From: Spinacia oleracea
Lineage: Eukaryota; Streptophyta; Magnoliopsida; Caryophyllales; Amaranthaceae
DNA: 64,000 bases
NCBI RefSeq assembly: GCF_020520425.1
Contig: NC_079492.1
Coordinates: forward strand, 141,736,361 to 141,800,360
Reading direction: 5' to 3'
How positions within the stretch are numbered: the stretch's first letter is position 1; each line of letters begins with the position of its first letter. Of this stretch, positions 1 through 10,598 are shown in pieces. The translations under genes were made by a program, and so were the position numbers. The notes beneath the pieces are model-generated. The model was not told the DNA's origin. It searched no databases and saw only the letters and a program-made list of their open reading frames with translations.

Positions 1-1130
1 CTTTAGTTCGTGGGTAATCCCTAAAAATATATAAAGTATTCTCGGGTTCATTTTGACACCAAGTACAAATATTAGTTGGACCAACATGTCTTACAAACAA
101 GGTATGATTATGAAGCAATCTATCAAGGAAAGCAAGCCAAATAAAAAATCTGAATTTTGGAATCGTAAGAGTCCTCTTGTGAGGAAGAGTGCATTTGAAT
201 AACCGCCATAGCATTTTTGAAATCGAACTTTCCATTAGAAGACATTTTTGAAAACATGAAATCTTTTTTACCAAAAGACAGACTTGAGAGGGGGATAGAT
301 GCACATAGTTACTTCACACAATCAAGGAAAGGGAAAGAGCTAGATTGAGGAGAAGTCCCGGGTACAATTGAGCATGAGTTTAATAACAGTAAAGTCAACA
401 TCTCCCTTGTGTATTGGACGAGAAATCATCCGCCTAATGTTGGAAATAATACGTGTAACCATGAAATTGACAATAAAATAATAAGAAAGAACACAATACT
501 CAATAATTGATCTCAAAAGCGTTTTCAGTGACGAATGCTCCCCAAGGGTAACACAACTAACTTCCAACTCTGTACCCCGATTAGAAGGCTGGAATTACTT
601 CAAGAACTGCTCAAATCTCTATGAGACAATAATGAGAGAGATAATATTTTTTAGGGTTTTTTTTTGTTTCTCTATGTGTCTCTAAGTATGTATCTTGGAA
701 TAAATAAAGGAGTATTTATAAGGAATTTGGTATAAATCGCAACTCATAAACAATACTCCAAAACCAATAACCCACGACAAACACTGAAACAGACCCACAA
801 GCGTTATCATGTTAAAGGGATCCGTATTGCATTAACAATACCAACACCTAAGAGGCTTATCCCCAAGCTAGTTTTCCTTCCACAAATCCATCCGCAATTC
901 CCCACGAAATTGTCCTTGAAAGGTTCCACATTCTACCCATAGCTTTCCACAAATAGGACCCCGAAGAGAAGGTTCTAAAGAGGTTGTTGGACTTCGAATA
1001 TTTATCATTAAAAACTTGGACGGCCAGATTATATTCTTGGTGGATCATTCTCCACCACAATTTTAAAATGTAAGCTCTATTTAAAGTCCTCATACAACCA
1101 ATTCCTAGACCCGCTCTTGCTTTGATTTAT
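1..1130 (-). pseudogene. LINE (L1-type) ORF2 C-terminal relic
   Basis: Read on the minus strand, 1125 down to 857 encodes a stretch typical of the end of plant LINE ORF2: a G-L-G-I-G-C-M-R-T-L-N-R-A-Y start, then W-W-R-M, a K-Y-S motif, and L-W-K-A...W-G-I-A-D-G. Positions about 170 down to 1 encode W-L-A-F-L-D-R-L-L followed by C-T-W-C, which resembles the zf-RVT zinc-binding domain at the extreme C-terminus of such proteins. The part between is poorly conserved and interrupted by stops, and the end runs off the window at base 1. It is a dead fragment of a non-LTR retrotransposon; RT, endonuclease and ORF1 are not visible. Family assignment rests on motif recognition by eye. Confidence 0.6.
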
Positions 1131-2793
1131 CAATTCTCTCCCCACTATGTGTAAACCCTTTTTATCACTCTCCTTTTCCAAATGAATTTAGCCATGCAAC
1201 TATTTATAGATTTGAGAATGGGTTTGGAAAGGAGAATTTATGCATGTACTCTCTCCGTTTCCAAATAAGTGTTTTGTTTGGAGATAATTCTTTATTGATA
1301 AAGTATAAATAAAAGGGGATTTTATGAGGAAAAAGTGAAAAAAAATGTAGGATGTGTAAGAAAAAGCAATCATGATTTATGAGAAAGTGAGAAAAATGTA
1401 TGTCCAAAAAACATAATCATAACACTTTCTAGGGAACGCCGTAAATAATTAGGCACAATATTCAAAGTAAAGGAGACGAGATACAATCTACTCGCCTTAG
1501 GAGAAACTTAGATTTCTAAGAAGCGAACAACAATGTTGTTCATGATAAACTTACCAGTAGAATAAGTGGATCTCGTTCTCAATACAGAAAATCCTAAATC
1601 AGGGTTAAGTATCAAGAATTATTTACAGTCGGTGAAGATAGAGAAAGAAAAGATCGAGGAATCATGGAGAAAGAAGTCAAGTTCGATAATTCGTCATGTT
1701 TTCATGGCAAACAAGTGTGTACAATACGCAAATCCAAGATTGAGTGCAGTGATCCAGACATTGTATCGTACCGCTTATCGGTCCGAGCTATAGCCTTACG
1801 GTTTGCATTCGTTTTGAAACCATAACTTGGAAAAGCGCTTAAGGATTAAAAAGCTTTACTTATTACGTTAATCCATGCAAGGAAAACAAAGAAATTCAAC
1901 TCCGAGCATAGACAATGTATTTAATCTATCAATGTTGTGTACGAGATTAAATTTCCTAACAGTGATGATTATGTGGTGAAGTTAAAGTCGGGTGCCTGTG
2001 ATTTTTTTAATCAAGTTAGTTTGATGTTCGATTTATATCTGTACACCATAGGTACTCCAGGAGTCCAGGGTACGCACACAAGGTGGTTGACGGTGGGCGT
2101 TCCAAGTTATGATATTATCTCATCAACAAGTTGTTATGATAGTAGGTGATACACAACATGTTTGGGAAGAATCTTGTAGAGCTAACTTGATTCAAATTAT
2201 TCCATAGGATTTCTATCCAATAAAAGAAGGGTATTTGGAGGATACGATAAAGAAATTACTACGATTTTTAATGTTCGTAGGACCGTAAATAATGTCTTTT
2301 ATGATACTGAATTTGAATTGATAATGATAATGAAGTTAATGGAACAAGAGATGTTAGAGAAGTGATCAAGTTGATATCCCGAACTCGGTCTTTGATAATG
2401 GAGGTAACAAAGGATTAGGGTTTTCGGGTCAAGATCCACGAAAGCAATTCGGAGTTATGCCGGAAGAGGCAATAGTCGGATGATAATACTACTTGTACGC
2501 CGGAAGTAAGATGCAAGAACAACAATATGCAAAGAGAGACAACAACCATGTGTGCCAACAAAGAGATGCACCCAACTTCGAATCAAATTACCAAACATAA
2601 CTACATAATTAATATGTGTATTATATACGTAATTATCTTATTATCGATGTAATTATCATGTATGTAACATATCCTTCTAGAAGGTAGAGCAATGAGTACA
2701 CTGAAGCAATAGACGATGCATAGTTAATTAGTTGTTTTAATTTTCATAGCTTGCAGCCTTGCACTAGTATTTCAACTTTGTTACGTTTATGGT
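1131..2793. other. Intergenic stretch without a recognisable gene
   Basis: Only short open frames occur, for example 1566-1793 (75 codons from a non-ATG start, K/E/S-rich), and none resembles a known family. One degenerate Stowaway-like MITE lies at 1249-1441. Confidence 0.5.
1249..1441. mobile_element. Possible Stowaway-like MITE (degenerate)
   Basis: The left end CTCTCTCCGTTTCC follows TA. The right end, read on the other strand, is GGCGTTCCCTAGAAAGTGTT and is followed by TA. The ends share the AAGTGTT block, and the interior is an A/T-rich imperfect inverted repeat. The match is loose, so this is a tentative call. Confidence 0.35.
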
Positions 2794-2802
2794 TATTAAT
2801 AA

Positions 2803-3363
2803 GGCAAATTTGTCAAAAATGACCTTTTATAACTCAAATTTTGCGAGAAAGGACCTTATATAATTTTTTTTGTGAAATCACACCTTAATGTAAATTTTTT
2901 TGCGAGAAACGTCCTTAGGAAAGTTTCCGGCATTGATTGAGCTTTTCCAGCAATTGACTTGCACGTGAGCAACACATGTGGCTTAAGTTGGCTAAAGACA
3001 CTGATTTTCCCGAGTCTTGAATTTCCAAACTTGATTTTATTTCGATTTTTTTTTTCAACTTTAGGTTTTAAATCTTAGAATTTTGGAGGAAAATTGGGTG
3101 TTGTTAGCAAAAATAAAGCCACACGTGCTTCTCACGTGTAAGTCAATGGCCGGAAAAATTCAGTCAATGTCGGAAACTAATTACTTTTGGTTGTCTTTTG
3201 CAAAAAAAATTTACATTAAGGTGTGATTTCACAAAAAAAAAAATTATATAAGGTCCTTTCTCGCCAAAAAATTTACATTAAGGTGTGATTTTACAAAAAA
3301 AATTATATAAGGTCATTTCTCGCAAAATTGGGGTTATAAAAGATCCTTTTTAACAAATTTGTC
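2803..3363. mobile_element. Mutator-type MITE with long TIRs
   Basis: A perfect 9-bp target duplication TATTAATAA lies at 2794-2802 and 3364-3372. Inside it, the ends are inverted repeats well over 100 bp long (left begins GGCAAATTTGTCAAAAATGA, right ends CAAATTTGTC). Nine-base duplications and long TIRs are diagnostic of the Mutator superfamily. The 561-bp element has no coding capacity, so it needs a MULE transposase in trans. The perfect duplication suggests a fairly recent insertion. Confidence 0.85.
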
Positions 3364-3372
3364 TATTAATAA

Positions 3373-4040
3373 ATTTCAATTCAATTCCCTCAATCTCGTG
3401 GTTGTGGTTTTACCTTTACAACGACGTGGCTTTTCACATATTTGGTTAATTTGTTTGTCTTTTATTGACAATTAAAATTTTTGTTGTGGAAGAATTTAAA
3501 TTTTATTTGAGCATGTATTTTCTTTCTTTACGATATATTCATCATGTTATCAATTGAAGACAAATATGAAAACCTAATTAAATTAAAACGAAAAACACAA
3601 TGTTAAACAACTTCTACATAATAATCATTGAACTAAAACGATGATATTCGATGACTTATTGACATATTAAAAACAACAAGGACGCAATTGTCCGGCCAAC
3701 AATATGTTATAAATTTATTTAAGCTAATTCGTCCAAATTTTATTTTTTTTTACTTTATTTGTAAAAACTTAATTGTTCATACACTAAATTTTTTGTATTC
3801 CAAATTTTTTACTATTAAGGCCGAGTTTTTCAGCTTTTAGGAACTAAGTCAACACTTGTTCATATCAACTAATTTCGAACACTAAACATTCTCCTTAAGT
3901 TCATTAAAGAGTGGGCTTTTCATGAATACTAAAATTAAAATCTGAAACTGTGTTTTCAATTTTAGTTTTTTCCTCAAAGATGTTTGATTTCTTTCGTTAT
4001 TAATTTTCCTAGAAGACTAAAAATCGTGATTTGTCAGCAA
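3373..4040. other. AT-rich spacer upstream of the tRNA gene
   Basis: No open frame, repeat structure or RNA gene was recognised. The last bases before the tRNA include a CAA triplet (4038-4040), as is common just upstream of plant tRNA genes at the Pol III start. Confidence 0.5.
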
Positions 4041-4113
4041 GCCCGTCTAGCTCAGTTGGTAGAGCGCAAGGCTCTTAACCTTGTGGTCGTGGGTTCGAGC
4101 CCCACGGTGGGCG
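4041..4113 (+). tRNA. tRNA-Lys (anticodon CUU)
   Basis: A complete 73-nt cloverleaf can be folded. The acceptor stem GCCCGTC pairs with GGTGGGC (4041-4047 with 4106-4112, including G-T pairs), with discriminator G at 4113. The D-arm is GCTC...GAGC. The anticodon stem CAAGG/CCTTG (4067-4071, 4079-4083) encloses the loop CTCTTAA with CTT at 4074-4076. The T-arm has GGTTCGAGCC, a perfect B box. There is no intron. The CCA end is not encoded, as expected for a nuclear gene. It decodes AAG as lysine in cytosolic translation. It looks functional. Confidence 0.97.
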
Positions 4114-4116
4114 AAC

Positions 4117-4121
4117 TTTTT
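4117..4121 (+). terminator. Pol III terminator of tRNA-Lys
   Basis: A run of five T on the coding strand starts four bases after the tRNA 3' end, the standard RNA polymerase III stop signal. Confidence 0.8.
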
Positions 4122-4139
4122 CATATCTTTTTCAAAATC

Positions 4140-4229
4140 TTTTATGGAAGCAACAAAGGTATATGGGCCTCTAATCCTCTATTGATTTCAAAATTTTTAT
4201 GGAAGCAACAAAGGTATATGGGCCTCTAA
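4140..4229 (+). repeat. Tandem duplication of about 34 bp beside the TIR element
   Basis: The segment from TTTATGGAAGCAACAAAGG to GGGCCTCTAA occurs twice, at 4140-4173 and 4196-4229, separated by about 22 bp. The continuation of the first copy (TCCTCTATT) reappears on the far side of the neighbouring element at 5838-5848. The pre-insertion site was therefore duplicated on one side of the element. Confidence 0.75.
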
Positions 4230-5828
4230 GAATCGCTAACTGCTGTACCCGAGTACAGTCAGAGCGGTACAGCCAGCTCTGGCTGTACCCCCCAAAAACG
4301 ACACGCTCATATTGTTTGTTCATTCTTGTCGACTGTTTGTTCTTTTTTATTGTACTGTTTGTTCATTCTTATTGTACTGTTTGTTCTTTCTTGTTGTACG
4401 GTTTGTTCTTTCATGTTGTTTTTTAAATTCATCATCAAATTTTCATAATTGTTGTATTTTTTGTTCTTTCTTCTGGAATTTTATGTTCTTTTTTATATTG
4501 TTTGTTCTTTCTTGTTTATTTGTTTGTTTATAATAATCATATGGTTAATGTTCATAATTAAACTCTTCATTAATCTTTTATTCTTTCTTTTTGTATTGTT
4601 TGTTCTTTGAATTTTATGTTCTTTTTTATATTGTTTGTTCTTTCTTGTTTATTTGTTTGTTTATAATAATCATATGGTACGTTAATGTTCATAATTAAAC
4701 TCTTCATTAATCTTTTACTCTTTCTTCTTGTATTGTTTGTTCTTTCTTGTTGTACTGTTTGTTCTTTCTTGTTGTTTTTTAAATTCATTCATCAAACTTA
4801 TTGTTGTATTGTTTGTTCTTTCATGTTGGCTTTAAAATTCATCATAAAATTGTTCATAATTGTTGTATTGTTTGTTCTTTTTTCTGGAATTTTATGTTCT
4901 TTTTTATATTGTTTGTTCCTTTTTGTTGAATTATTTGTTCTTTCTTGTTTATTTGTTTGTTCACAATAAATATATGGTTAATGTTCATAATGAAATTTTT
5001 CACTTCATTGGTCTTTTATGTTTTTACAAGCGCCTATATTGTTTATTTCCAAATAAATAAATAAATGTTCATTTTCAAAATAGTAAATGTTCATTCCAAA
5101 TAAATAAATAAATGTTCAATTCCGAAATAGTAAATGTTCATTTCCGAAATAGTAAATGTTCATTTTTGTAGTTTATTTCCAAATAAATAAATAAATGTTC
5201 ATTTCCAAAATAGTAAATGTTCATTCCAAATAAATAAATAAATGTTCATTTCCGAAATAGTAAATGTTCATTTTTGTACCAGTATTTTTTCTTTCTTGTT
5301 GTATTGTTTGTTATTTCATGTTGGCTTTAAAATTCATCATAAAATTGTTCATAATTTTAGTATTGGCTGTTCTTTTTTATATTGTTTGTTCTTTTTTGTT
5401 GAATTATTTGTTCTTTCTTGTTTATTGGTTTGTTCATAATAAATATATGGTTAATGTTCATAATGAAATTGTTCACTTCATTGGTCTTTTATGTTTTTAC
5501 AAGCGCCTATATTGTTTATTTCCCAATAAATAAATAAATGTTTATTTCCAAAATAGTAAATGTTCATTCCAAATAAATAAATAAATGTTCATTTCCGAAA
5601 TAGTAAATGTTCATTTTTGAAGTTTATTTCCAAATAAATAAATAAATGTTCATTTCCAAAATAGTAAATGTTCATTCCAAATAAATAAATAAATGTTCAT
5701 TTTCGAAATATTAAATGTTCATTTTTGTACCAGTATATTAATGTTCATTTTAAACAACACAAAACGACATCGTTTTGGATGGGGGTACAGCCAGCTTTGG
5801 CTGTACCCGGGTATAGCCAAAAATTTGC
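4229..5828. mobile_element. Non-autonomous TIR element (Mutator-like) filled with simple repeats
   Basis: The 9-bp sequence GGGCCTCTA flanks it on both sides (4220-4228 and 5829-5837). The ends are inverted repeats containing GTACAGCCAGCTCTGGCTG on the left and the related GTACAGCCAGCTTTGGCTG on the right, each a small hairpin, followed inwards by AAAACGAC on each side. The interior has no gene. The left part is a degenerate array of TTGTTTGTTCTTTCTTG-like units. The right part is an array of AAATAAATAAATAAATGTTC and ATTTCCAAAATAGTAAATG-type units, with whole blocks repeated (about 4890-5270 and 5390-5720). The open frames inside are low-complexity artefacts. Nine-base duplication and TIRs suggest a Mutator relative; the superfamily is less sure than the boundaries. 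Confidence 0.7.
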
Positions 5829-5837
5829 GGGCCTCTA

Positions 5838-7314
5838 ATCCTCTATTAATATCGACCGAGACTTTGTAACCCATGGTGTAATCCTGTAATGTAATGTTTT
5901 TTCCTGTTATGATTTTTTTTTTAAATCGAAGCCTCACGCAAATTTAAAGATAAAGTGCGAGAGAATGGTAAGGAACACTGAAAAGAGTCTCTAACGAGCT
6001 TACTTTAGTAGGCTAAACGTTTATCACTAGACCTAAATTTTCTTGGTTATGGTATAACTACTAGAAAATTATTATGGAGATTATTTTTCTATATATACCC
6101 CCTTCTAATATTTAATGTAGGGATCCCCTCCCAAAAAAAAAACATCTATGCATATAGATGCATGAAATGTCATGTTTTTCATAAATGAGATGATAAAATA
6201 ACATAGTGATAAAAAATATAAGGTATGCCTACACTAGATACAGTCGGGTGCATAATAGGTACTCTACAATTGGTGTATAATGTAAATGATCAAGGCAGCT
6301 GTATTAGTTGATTAGTTCCACCATAAAAGCTTTCGATGTATTTATCTCAAGGCTTTTTAATAAAGAGATGAATTTTACTGCCCAATGACTTTTGGTCATT
6401 ATTTCATCTACCTTTTGGGCTTTCTTGATACAGAAAAAGTCATTCGCTCAAATACAGTGTTGTTTTGCGTTTTGCCAAACATGTGGCAGGTACCGTATTG
6501 GTACTGGTAGTCATTTGATTGGACCCAATTATATCATTTTATGGCATGTCCCTTTCCGCCTTTTCCACATTTTTTCCTACTCCTAAAGACATAGTCTCTT
6601 GCTTAAAAATTAATTATTTTGATTGTGAAAATTAGGTTAATTCTTTAAACTTGTGCTAGCTTTTATCTGCAGGGTGTAAAGGAGCCGAGCCGAGTCGAGC
6701 CGATTTGTAGTCTGTTGGAGCTGACATTGATAAGGATTACTAGTGTTCGAGTTAACTCGAGCATGAACGAGCTTTGAAAAATTCATATCGGAGCTTGGCT
6801 CATTAAGAATTCGGTTTGTTCAAGCTTTGTTCACAAACAACGTTGTTTGTAATTCGAGTTTAAGCTCGAGCTTGAACGAAAGGATAAAAAAACGAGTCCT
6901 ATATTACCTTTAAAACAGCAAATTTATGCATCTAATCTATTATGTTCATATATATCCGTATAAGATGGTATATCGGTACCCGTTTGGCATCAAATCACAT
7001 TCACATCATTTGAAATTGGAACTAGCTCACTATACAGGCAGCCATTAAAATCATACGAAGCATTTGAGTTTAGAGCAAAATGTAAATAAATTACAGCTCT
7101 ACAAACTAAAATCAACAAATTGATCCAATACATGGGTATATATGGAACGCGTGAAGTAAGAGGATTCCGAATGGAGTGTGTATGTTCAAAGATGGGATAT
7201 ATACATGCCAATAAAGGGTTTTCAAGAGGCATTTAACTGCATAATTACCCAAATATTGGACATCAGACCTACGGAGTATATGGCAAAAAGTGGGATAGAA
7301 CCCTCTATAGAAAA
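5838..7314. other. Intergenic stretch; one solitary repeat end
   Basis: No gene was recognised. At about 6671-6890 a segment starting GGTGTAAAGGAGCCGAGCC with many GAGC/CTCG words looks like one end of a hAT-type element of the GGGTGTAAACGAGCC kind, but no matching right end was found nearby. Confidence 0.4.
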
Positions 7315-7794
7315 CTAAAGTGCTAGTTTGTTCATCATTCTCCCAATGTCAGACCAAAAAGATTGGGGATCAACATTCAGGTTAGCAACTTTACTGATGA
7401 ACAGCTGCATCGACCTTGTGACATGCGCTATGGCTTCACAACCTATCTTCAGTTAGACAAACATGCAAATGCTTTACATGAAATGTCATTTAGTTGATTA
7501 GATCCTAATAATCCTTTATATACATGAATTATGATTCATTCAACCATCCAAATGTTAGATAAATTAATAACTTGTTAGATGCCAAGATGGCCTCACTGGC
7601 ATTGTCGTGGTTGTGCTTTAGCACTCAACTTCAACGCAAGTAAACATCAACGCTCATCCCATTGTTGAAGTTACAAAAGAAGCGAAATGCAGAAAACCAG
7701 AAGAATGCCTGGTTACCTTCTTTGTCAGCCATTCTGTTGTTTATCACTTCCAAATTTCCACCAGCCTGCAAAGCACCAATAATCTTCGGCAACA
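7315..7794 (-). CDS. Two exon-like coding segments, product not recognised
   Basis: On the minus strand, a 78-bp segment 7794-7717 is preceded by a T-rich tract ending in CAG and followed by a GTAACC donor. It encodes V-L-P-K-I-I-G-A-L-Q-A-G-G-N and ends A-D-K-E. A second segment, 7442-7315, follows an AG and continues the frame as G-C-E-A-I-A-H-V-T-R-S-M-Q-L-F. It ends D-I-G-R-M-M-N-K-L-A-L and a TAG. Phases agree across the intron (one base left over, completed by two). The composition is that of an amphipathic helical protein. No family is recognised. The segments lie downstream of the PWWP gene. A donor at 8222-8221 (TTTTAG then GTATGAG) would join to 7794 in the PWWP reading frame, but two TGA codons (8262-8260 and a second near 8232) stand in that frame. 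They may therefore be 3' UTR exons of that gene, an alternative C-terminus, or the tail of another gene. Confidence 0.5.
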
Positions 7795-8155
7795 CTGAAA
7801 AAAAATTGAAAACTATATGAACACCGGTTGCCAAAGAAAAGCCATAGATCCTCATTAAAAACCCAAACAATCTTTTCCATAAAGTACTATCCATATTATT
7901 AAACTAGATTGGTGAGCAATAAGAGGCCTCCAAAACCCTGATTCTCAAACCACAACTACTCCATGTCATCACCCTTGATTCCCTTAAATTGAGCTGAACC
8001 AAGTAGAAAACTACCAAAGCGTGAAATTAAAAATTCAACAAGAGGAAAAAAAATACTAACAAAATAGGAAAGTATTAAAAACTTTAGTCAATTTAAATAA
8101 TAATATGAACAAAGGAAACTAAAATTAATGCTGTGTTTACTAATTTTATAGAAAT

Positions 8156-8175
8156 CCCGTACGGGCACAGACTAG
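8156..8175 (+). mobile_element. Helitron-type 3' terminus
   Basis: The palindrome CCCGTACGGG (8156-8165) is followed six bases later by CTAG and then T, the hairpin-plus-CTRR signature of a Helitron 3' end inserted at an A/T site. It lies in the putative intron 7795-8222. The 5' end was not found. Confidence 0.5.
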
Positions 8176-8259
8176 TATTCTTTATTTATTTAGTGGAGAA
8201 GACAATGGGGTGGAGCTCATACCTAAAACTCATCCTGCTGGAATGCAGTTCACAGGACA

Positions 8260-10593
8260 TCAAGTCGCGTTCTCTTTTTCGTTAGTCAATGCAAGGGGTG
8301 AACTTCTGACGGAAACAAAAGGTGTATTGTTAAGCTGGTAATTGACTGTTGTTGACCCAAAAATGTTGTATGACGCAGCACTACTATAAGCAACTTCAGC
8401 ATCTGTACGCTTCTTAAACACCACTCTAGCACGACTACTTTGCATATCTATTTCTGTCTCTGATTCCTTTAGAGGCCCAAAACACCTGAACATTTTGTTC
8501 AAATTCACCTCTGAAGGTACAGAACCCATGTCACCAAAATTCAGCCAAAGCTCTGTTGGCAGGTCCAACTGCTTCTGGTTCCCTGTTGGTATTGCAGGAA
8601 CTGAATCATGATCACCATGATAAAATTGTTTCCTGGAATTCTTTCTGGGATTCGGTTGAAGAGGCTTCTCATGACCACCAGAAACAACTCGTTCAACCTT
8701 TCTCTTTTGACTATGTCGTGCTGGTTTAGCTTTGTCTTTATTTTGAACAACCATGTCTTTATCTTGAACAACCATGTCTGTCCAATAGGAGTCATTTCTA
8801 TCATCAAATTCAAAAGTCTCAGGGGATCCAACAACAGACACAGAAGGCTTCTTTTTCCTGCCCGCTCCTTTGCGCATTCTTTTCCTCTGAGTTATGACAG
8901 CTAAATTTCTAAATTCAGAGAAAAAGCTGAGAATGTCACCCAAGAAGCTGTATCTTTTCATGGGCTCTCGTGCAGATAAGCGAAGCTGTGAGAGCATCAC
9001 ATCCAAAGAAGATTGCTTTGAGGTGCTTTCCGTCAGAGTATCGCTAGGAGGTTCTGATACTTCATCAGCACCATCCCCCAACTGCTTGTTATTGCTTCCC
9101 TCGCTGCAGCGTTTGAGGATTGCTGATGATCCTGTCAGCTGGCTTGCAACTCTGCGAATACAATCACCAACTTTAAAGGATTGCTGTGGATTTGGAGATG
9201 TTGTATGTACAACCTTAGCTACAGAAACAGTTTTTCTGCTTTGCGGAATGGTGAAATCATCTGTAAAGAACCCTGGAGATTTTCTCTTAGCACCAGCAGA
9301 AGGGGAAGGTAAAATAAAATCATCTTCCTCGTGTGAATCAAATTCACCATCAAGGTAATAAGTCGTCCCACCCATTAATTCTGTCATGTTTTTCTCCTTT
9401 ATCCTTTGGTGCACAACATCGTTCAAACTGTGTTTCCGTTTGCGAGGGCCTGTCTTGGTAATGACTCTGGTCTTTTGTTCTACATGTTCAACTTCACCAG
9501 ACATTCCCTGATTCCTAGGAATTGTATCAGCATCATATTCCACCAACCCCTCGTAATACTGGAACTCAGGTAATGCAGCAGAACCTCTCAGTTGATTAAA
9601 AGCTAACAGCTGAGCTTTTGCTATTACAAGCTCTAGACGTTCAACGCCACTACTTGGGAAAAGTGCTAGAGCTCTTACATACTCAATGAGTTTATCAGGT
9701 TGAAAAGAATCCACGTCTGTTGATCTATCTACTCCTTCCCTCTTACTTGACTCTTCCTTAATCCCAGAGTTCTCAACTATTTGATATTTGATCTTGCCAT
9801 AGGTTTCTTCACATAAACAAGAGCAAGCCAGCCCCAATTCAACCCTTCTTGCAACCTCTTCCAAAGCACAGCTCACAGCATTTTGAAATGCTTCTGAATT
9901 GTTTTGCCTCTCTGCCTGGGAGAAATGGTTCCTGAACGGCTTTAGTACTGACGCTTCATTCCAGGCAAATGTGCGGTCTCCAAAATATGCCACCAAATAG
10001 CAATCCTTTTTATAATATTTCATAGCCGTTTCTGAGGAATCAGAAGGGTAAAATATTTGACCAGGCCACCAAGGATGGCTCTTCACCTTGCCCCAAACCA
10101 AATCATAGACTGCAAATTTACCTTCATGATCAGATGGTAGGTGATAGCTAATATGGTGATCTATCGAAAAGCTTCCAGGCTTCGGAGATGCACCTTTGTC
10201 GTTTTTTTCTTCCTTGCTCCGAGGCTTTGCAGAATCAGAAACTAACTCGTAATCTACCTCTTGTTCCTCCAGCGACTTAACTACACCAGTATAGACAGCT
10301 TGTTCTGGCTCTTCCTGAATATCCTCCATGTGTGTGTCAACCCCAAGAACATTTGCCGGACTATGTTCCAGGTTTTCAAGCAGTAAAAGTCCTTGTTCGT
10401 ATTCAGGTCCCTTATCTACACCTTCGTAAAATGACTTGAGCGGCAAAGATGGTTTATCTAATTCTCTATCTCCAACTTGTCTGGGAGTAGAAACCAAATT
10501 TGCCCCTGGGCTGCCATTAACAGGAACATAGTGGACGTCTGTTTCCAAAGTAGGATCTATTTTTGAAACCATCCTTCCAAGATAATCAGGCAT
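8260..10593 (-). CDS. PWWP-domain chromatin protein
   Basis: A 777-codon uninterrupted exon. The ATG at 10593 is the first in frame. Residues about 160-222 form a PWWP domain: F-A-V-Y-D-L-V-W-G-K, then S-H-P-W-W-P-G-Q-I and V-A-Y-F-G-D-R-T-F-A-W, including the aromatic positions that bind methylated histone H3 in this fold. Downstream are basic nuclear-localisation-like patches (R-K-R-K-H near 375; Q-K-R-K near 640), low-complexity S/E/D-rich linkers, and near residues 675-745 a conserved RRM-like region starting P-T-E-L-W-L-N-F with F-G-P-L-K-E-S-E-T-E. That order matches plant PWWP domain proteins of the Arabidopsis PDP group, known to act with FVE/MSI5 on H3K27 methylation and flowering genes; an equivalent role here is inferred. 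It has a short tandem repeat of D-M-V-V-Q about residue 625. An AG acceptor lies five bases before the ATG (10599-10600), implying an upstream non-coding exon. Confidence 0.9.
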   Translation of the reverse strand: MPDYLGRMVSKIDPTLETDVHYVPVNGSPGANLVSTPRQVGDRELDKPSLPLKSFYEGVDKGPEYEQGLLLLENLEHSPANVLGVDTHMEDIQEEPEQAVYTGVVKSLEEQEVDYELVSDSAKPRSKEEKNDKGASPKPGSFSIDHHISYHLPSDHEGKFAVYDLVWGKVKSHPWWPGQIFYPSDSSETAMKYYKKDCYLVAYFGDRTFAWNEASVLKPFRNHFSQAERQNNSEAFQNAVSCALEEVARRVELGLACSCLCEETYGKIKYQIVENSGIKEESSKREGVDRSTDVDSFQPDKLIEYVRALALFPSSGVERLELVIAKAQLLAFNQLRGSAALPEFQYYEGLVEYDADTIPRNQGMSGEVEHVEQKTRVITKTGPRKRKHSLNDVVHQRIKEKNMTELMGGTTYYLDGEFDSHEEDDFILPSPSAGAKRKSPGFFTDDFTIPQSRKTVSVAKVVHTTSPNPQQSFKVGDCIRRVASQLTGSSAILKRCSEGSNNKQLGDGADEVSEPPSDTLTESTSKQSSLDVMLSQLRLSAREPMKRYSFLGDILSFFSEFRNLAVITQRKRMRKGAGRKKKPSVSVVGSPETFEFDDRNDSYWTDMVVQDKDMVVQNKDKAKPARHSQKRKVERVVSGGHEKPLQPNPRKNSRKQFYHGDHDSVPAIPTGNQKQLDLPTELWLNFGDMGSVPSEVNLNKMFRCFGPLKESETEIDMQSSRARVVFKKRTDAEVAYSSAASYNIFGSTTVNYQLNNTPFVSVRSSPLALTNEKENAT

Positions 10594-10598
10594 CAATG

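Noticed and set aside
1566-1793. 75-codon charged frame as a small gene
   Set aside because: No ATG start, no recognisable family, no promoter or splice context.
4312-5533. Several overlapping plus-strand open frames rich in C, F, L and V
   Set aside because: They are translations of the TTTGTTC/TTCATT simple-repeat arrays; same composition in all frames and no family resemblance.
8894-9358. Plus-strand open frame of 154 codons
   Set aside because: Shadow of the PWWP coding exon on the other strand.
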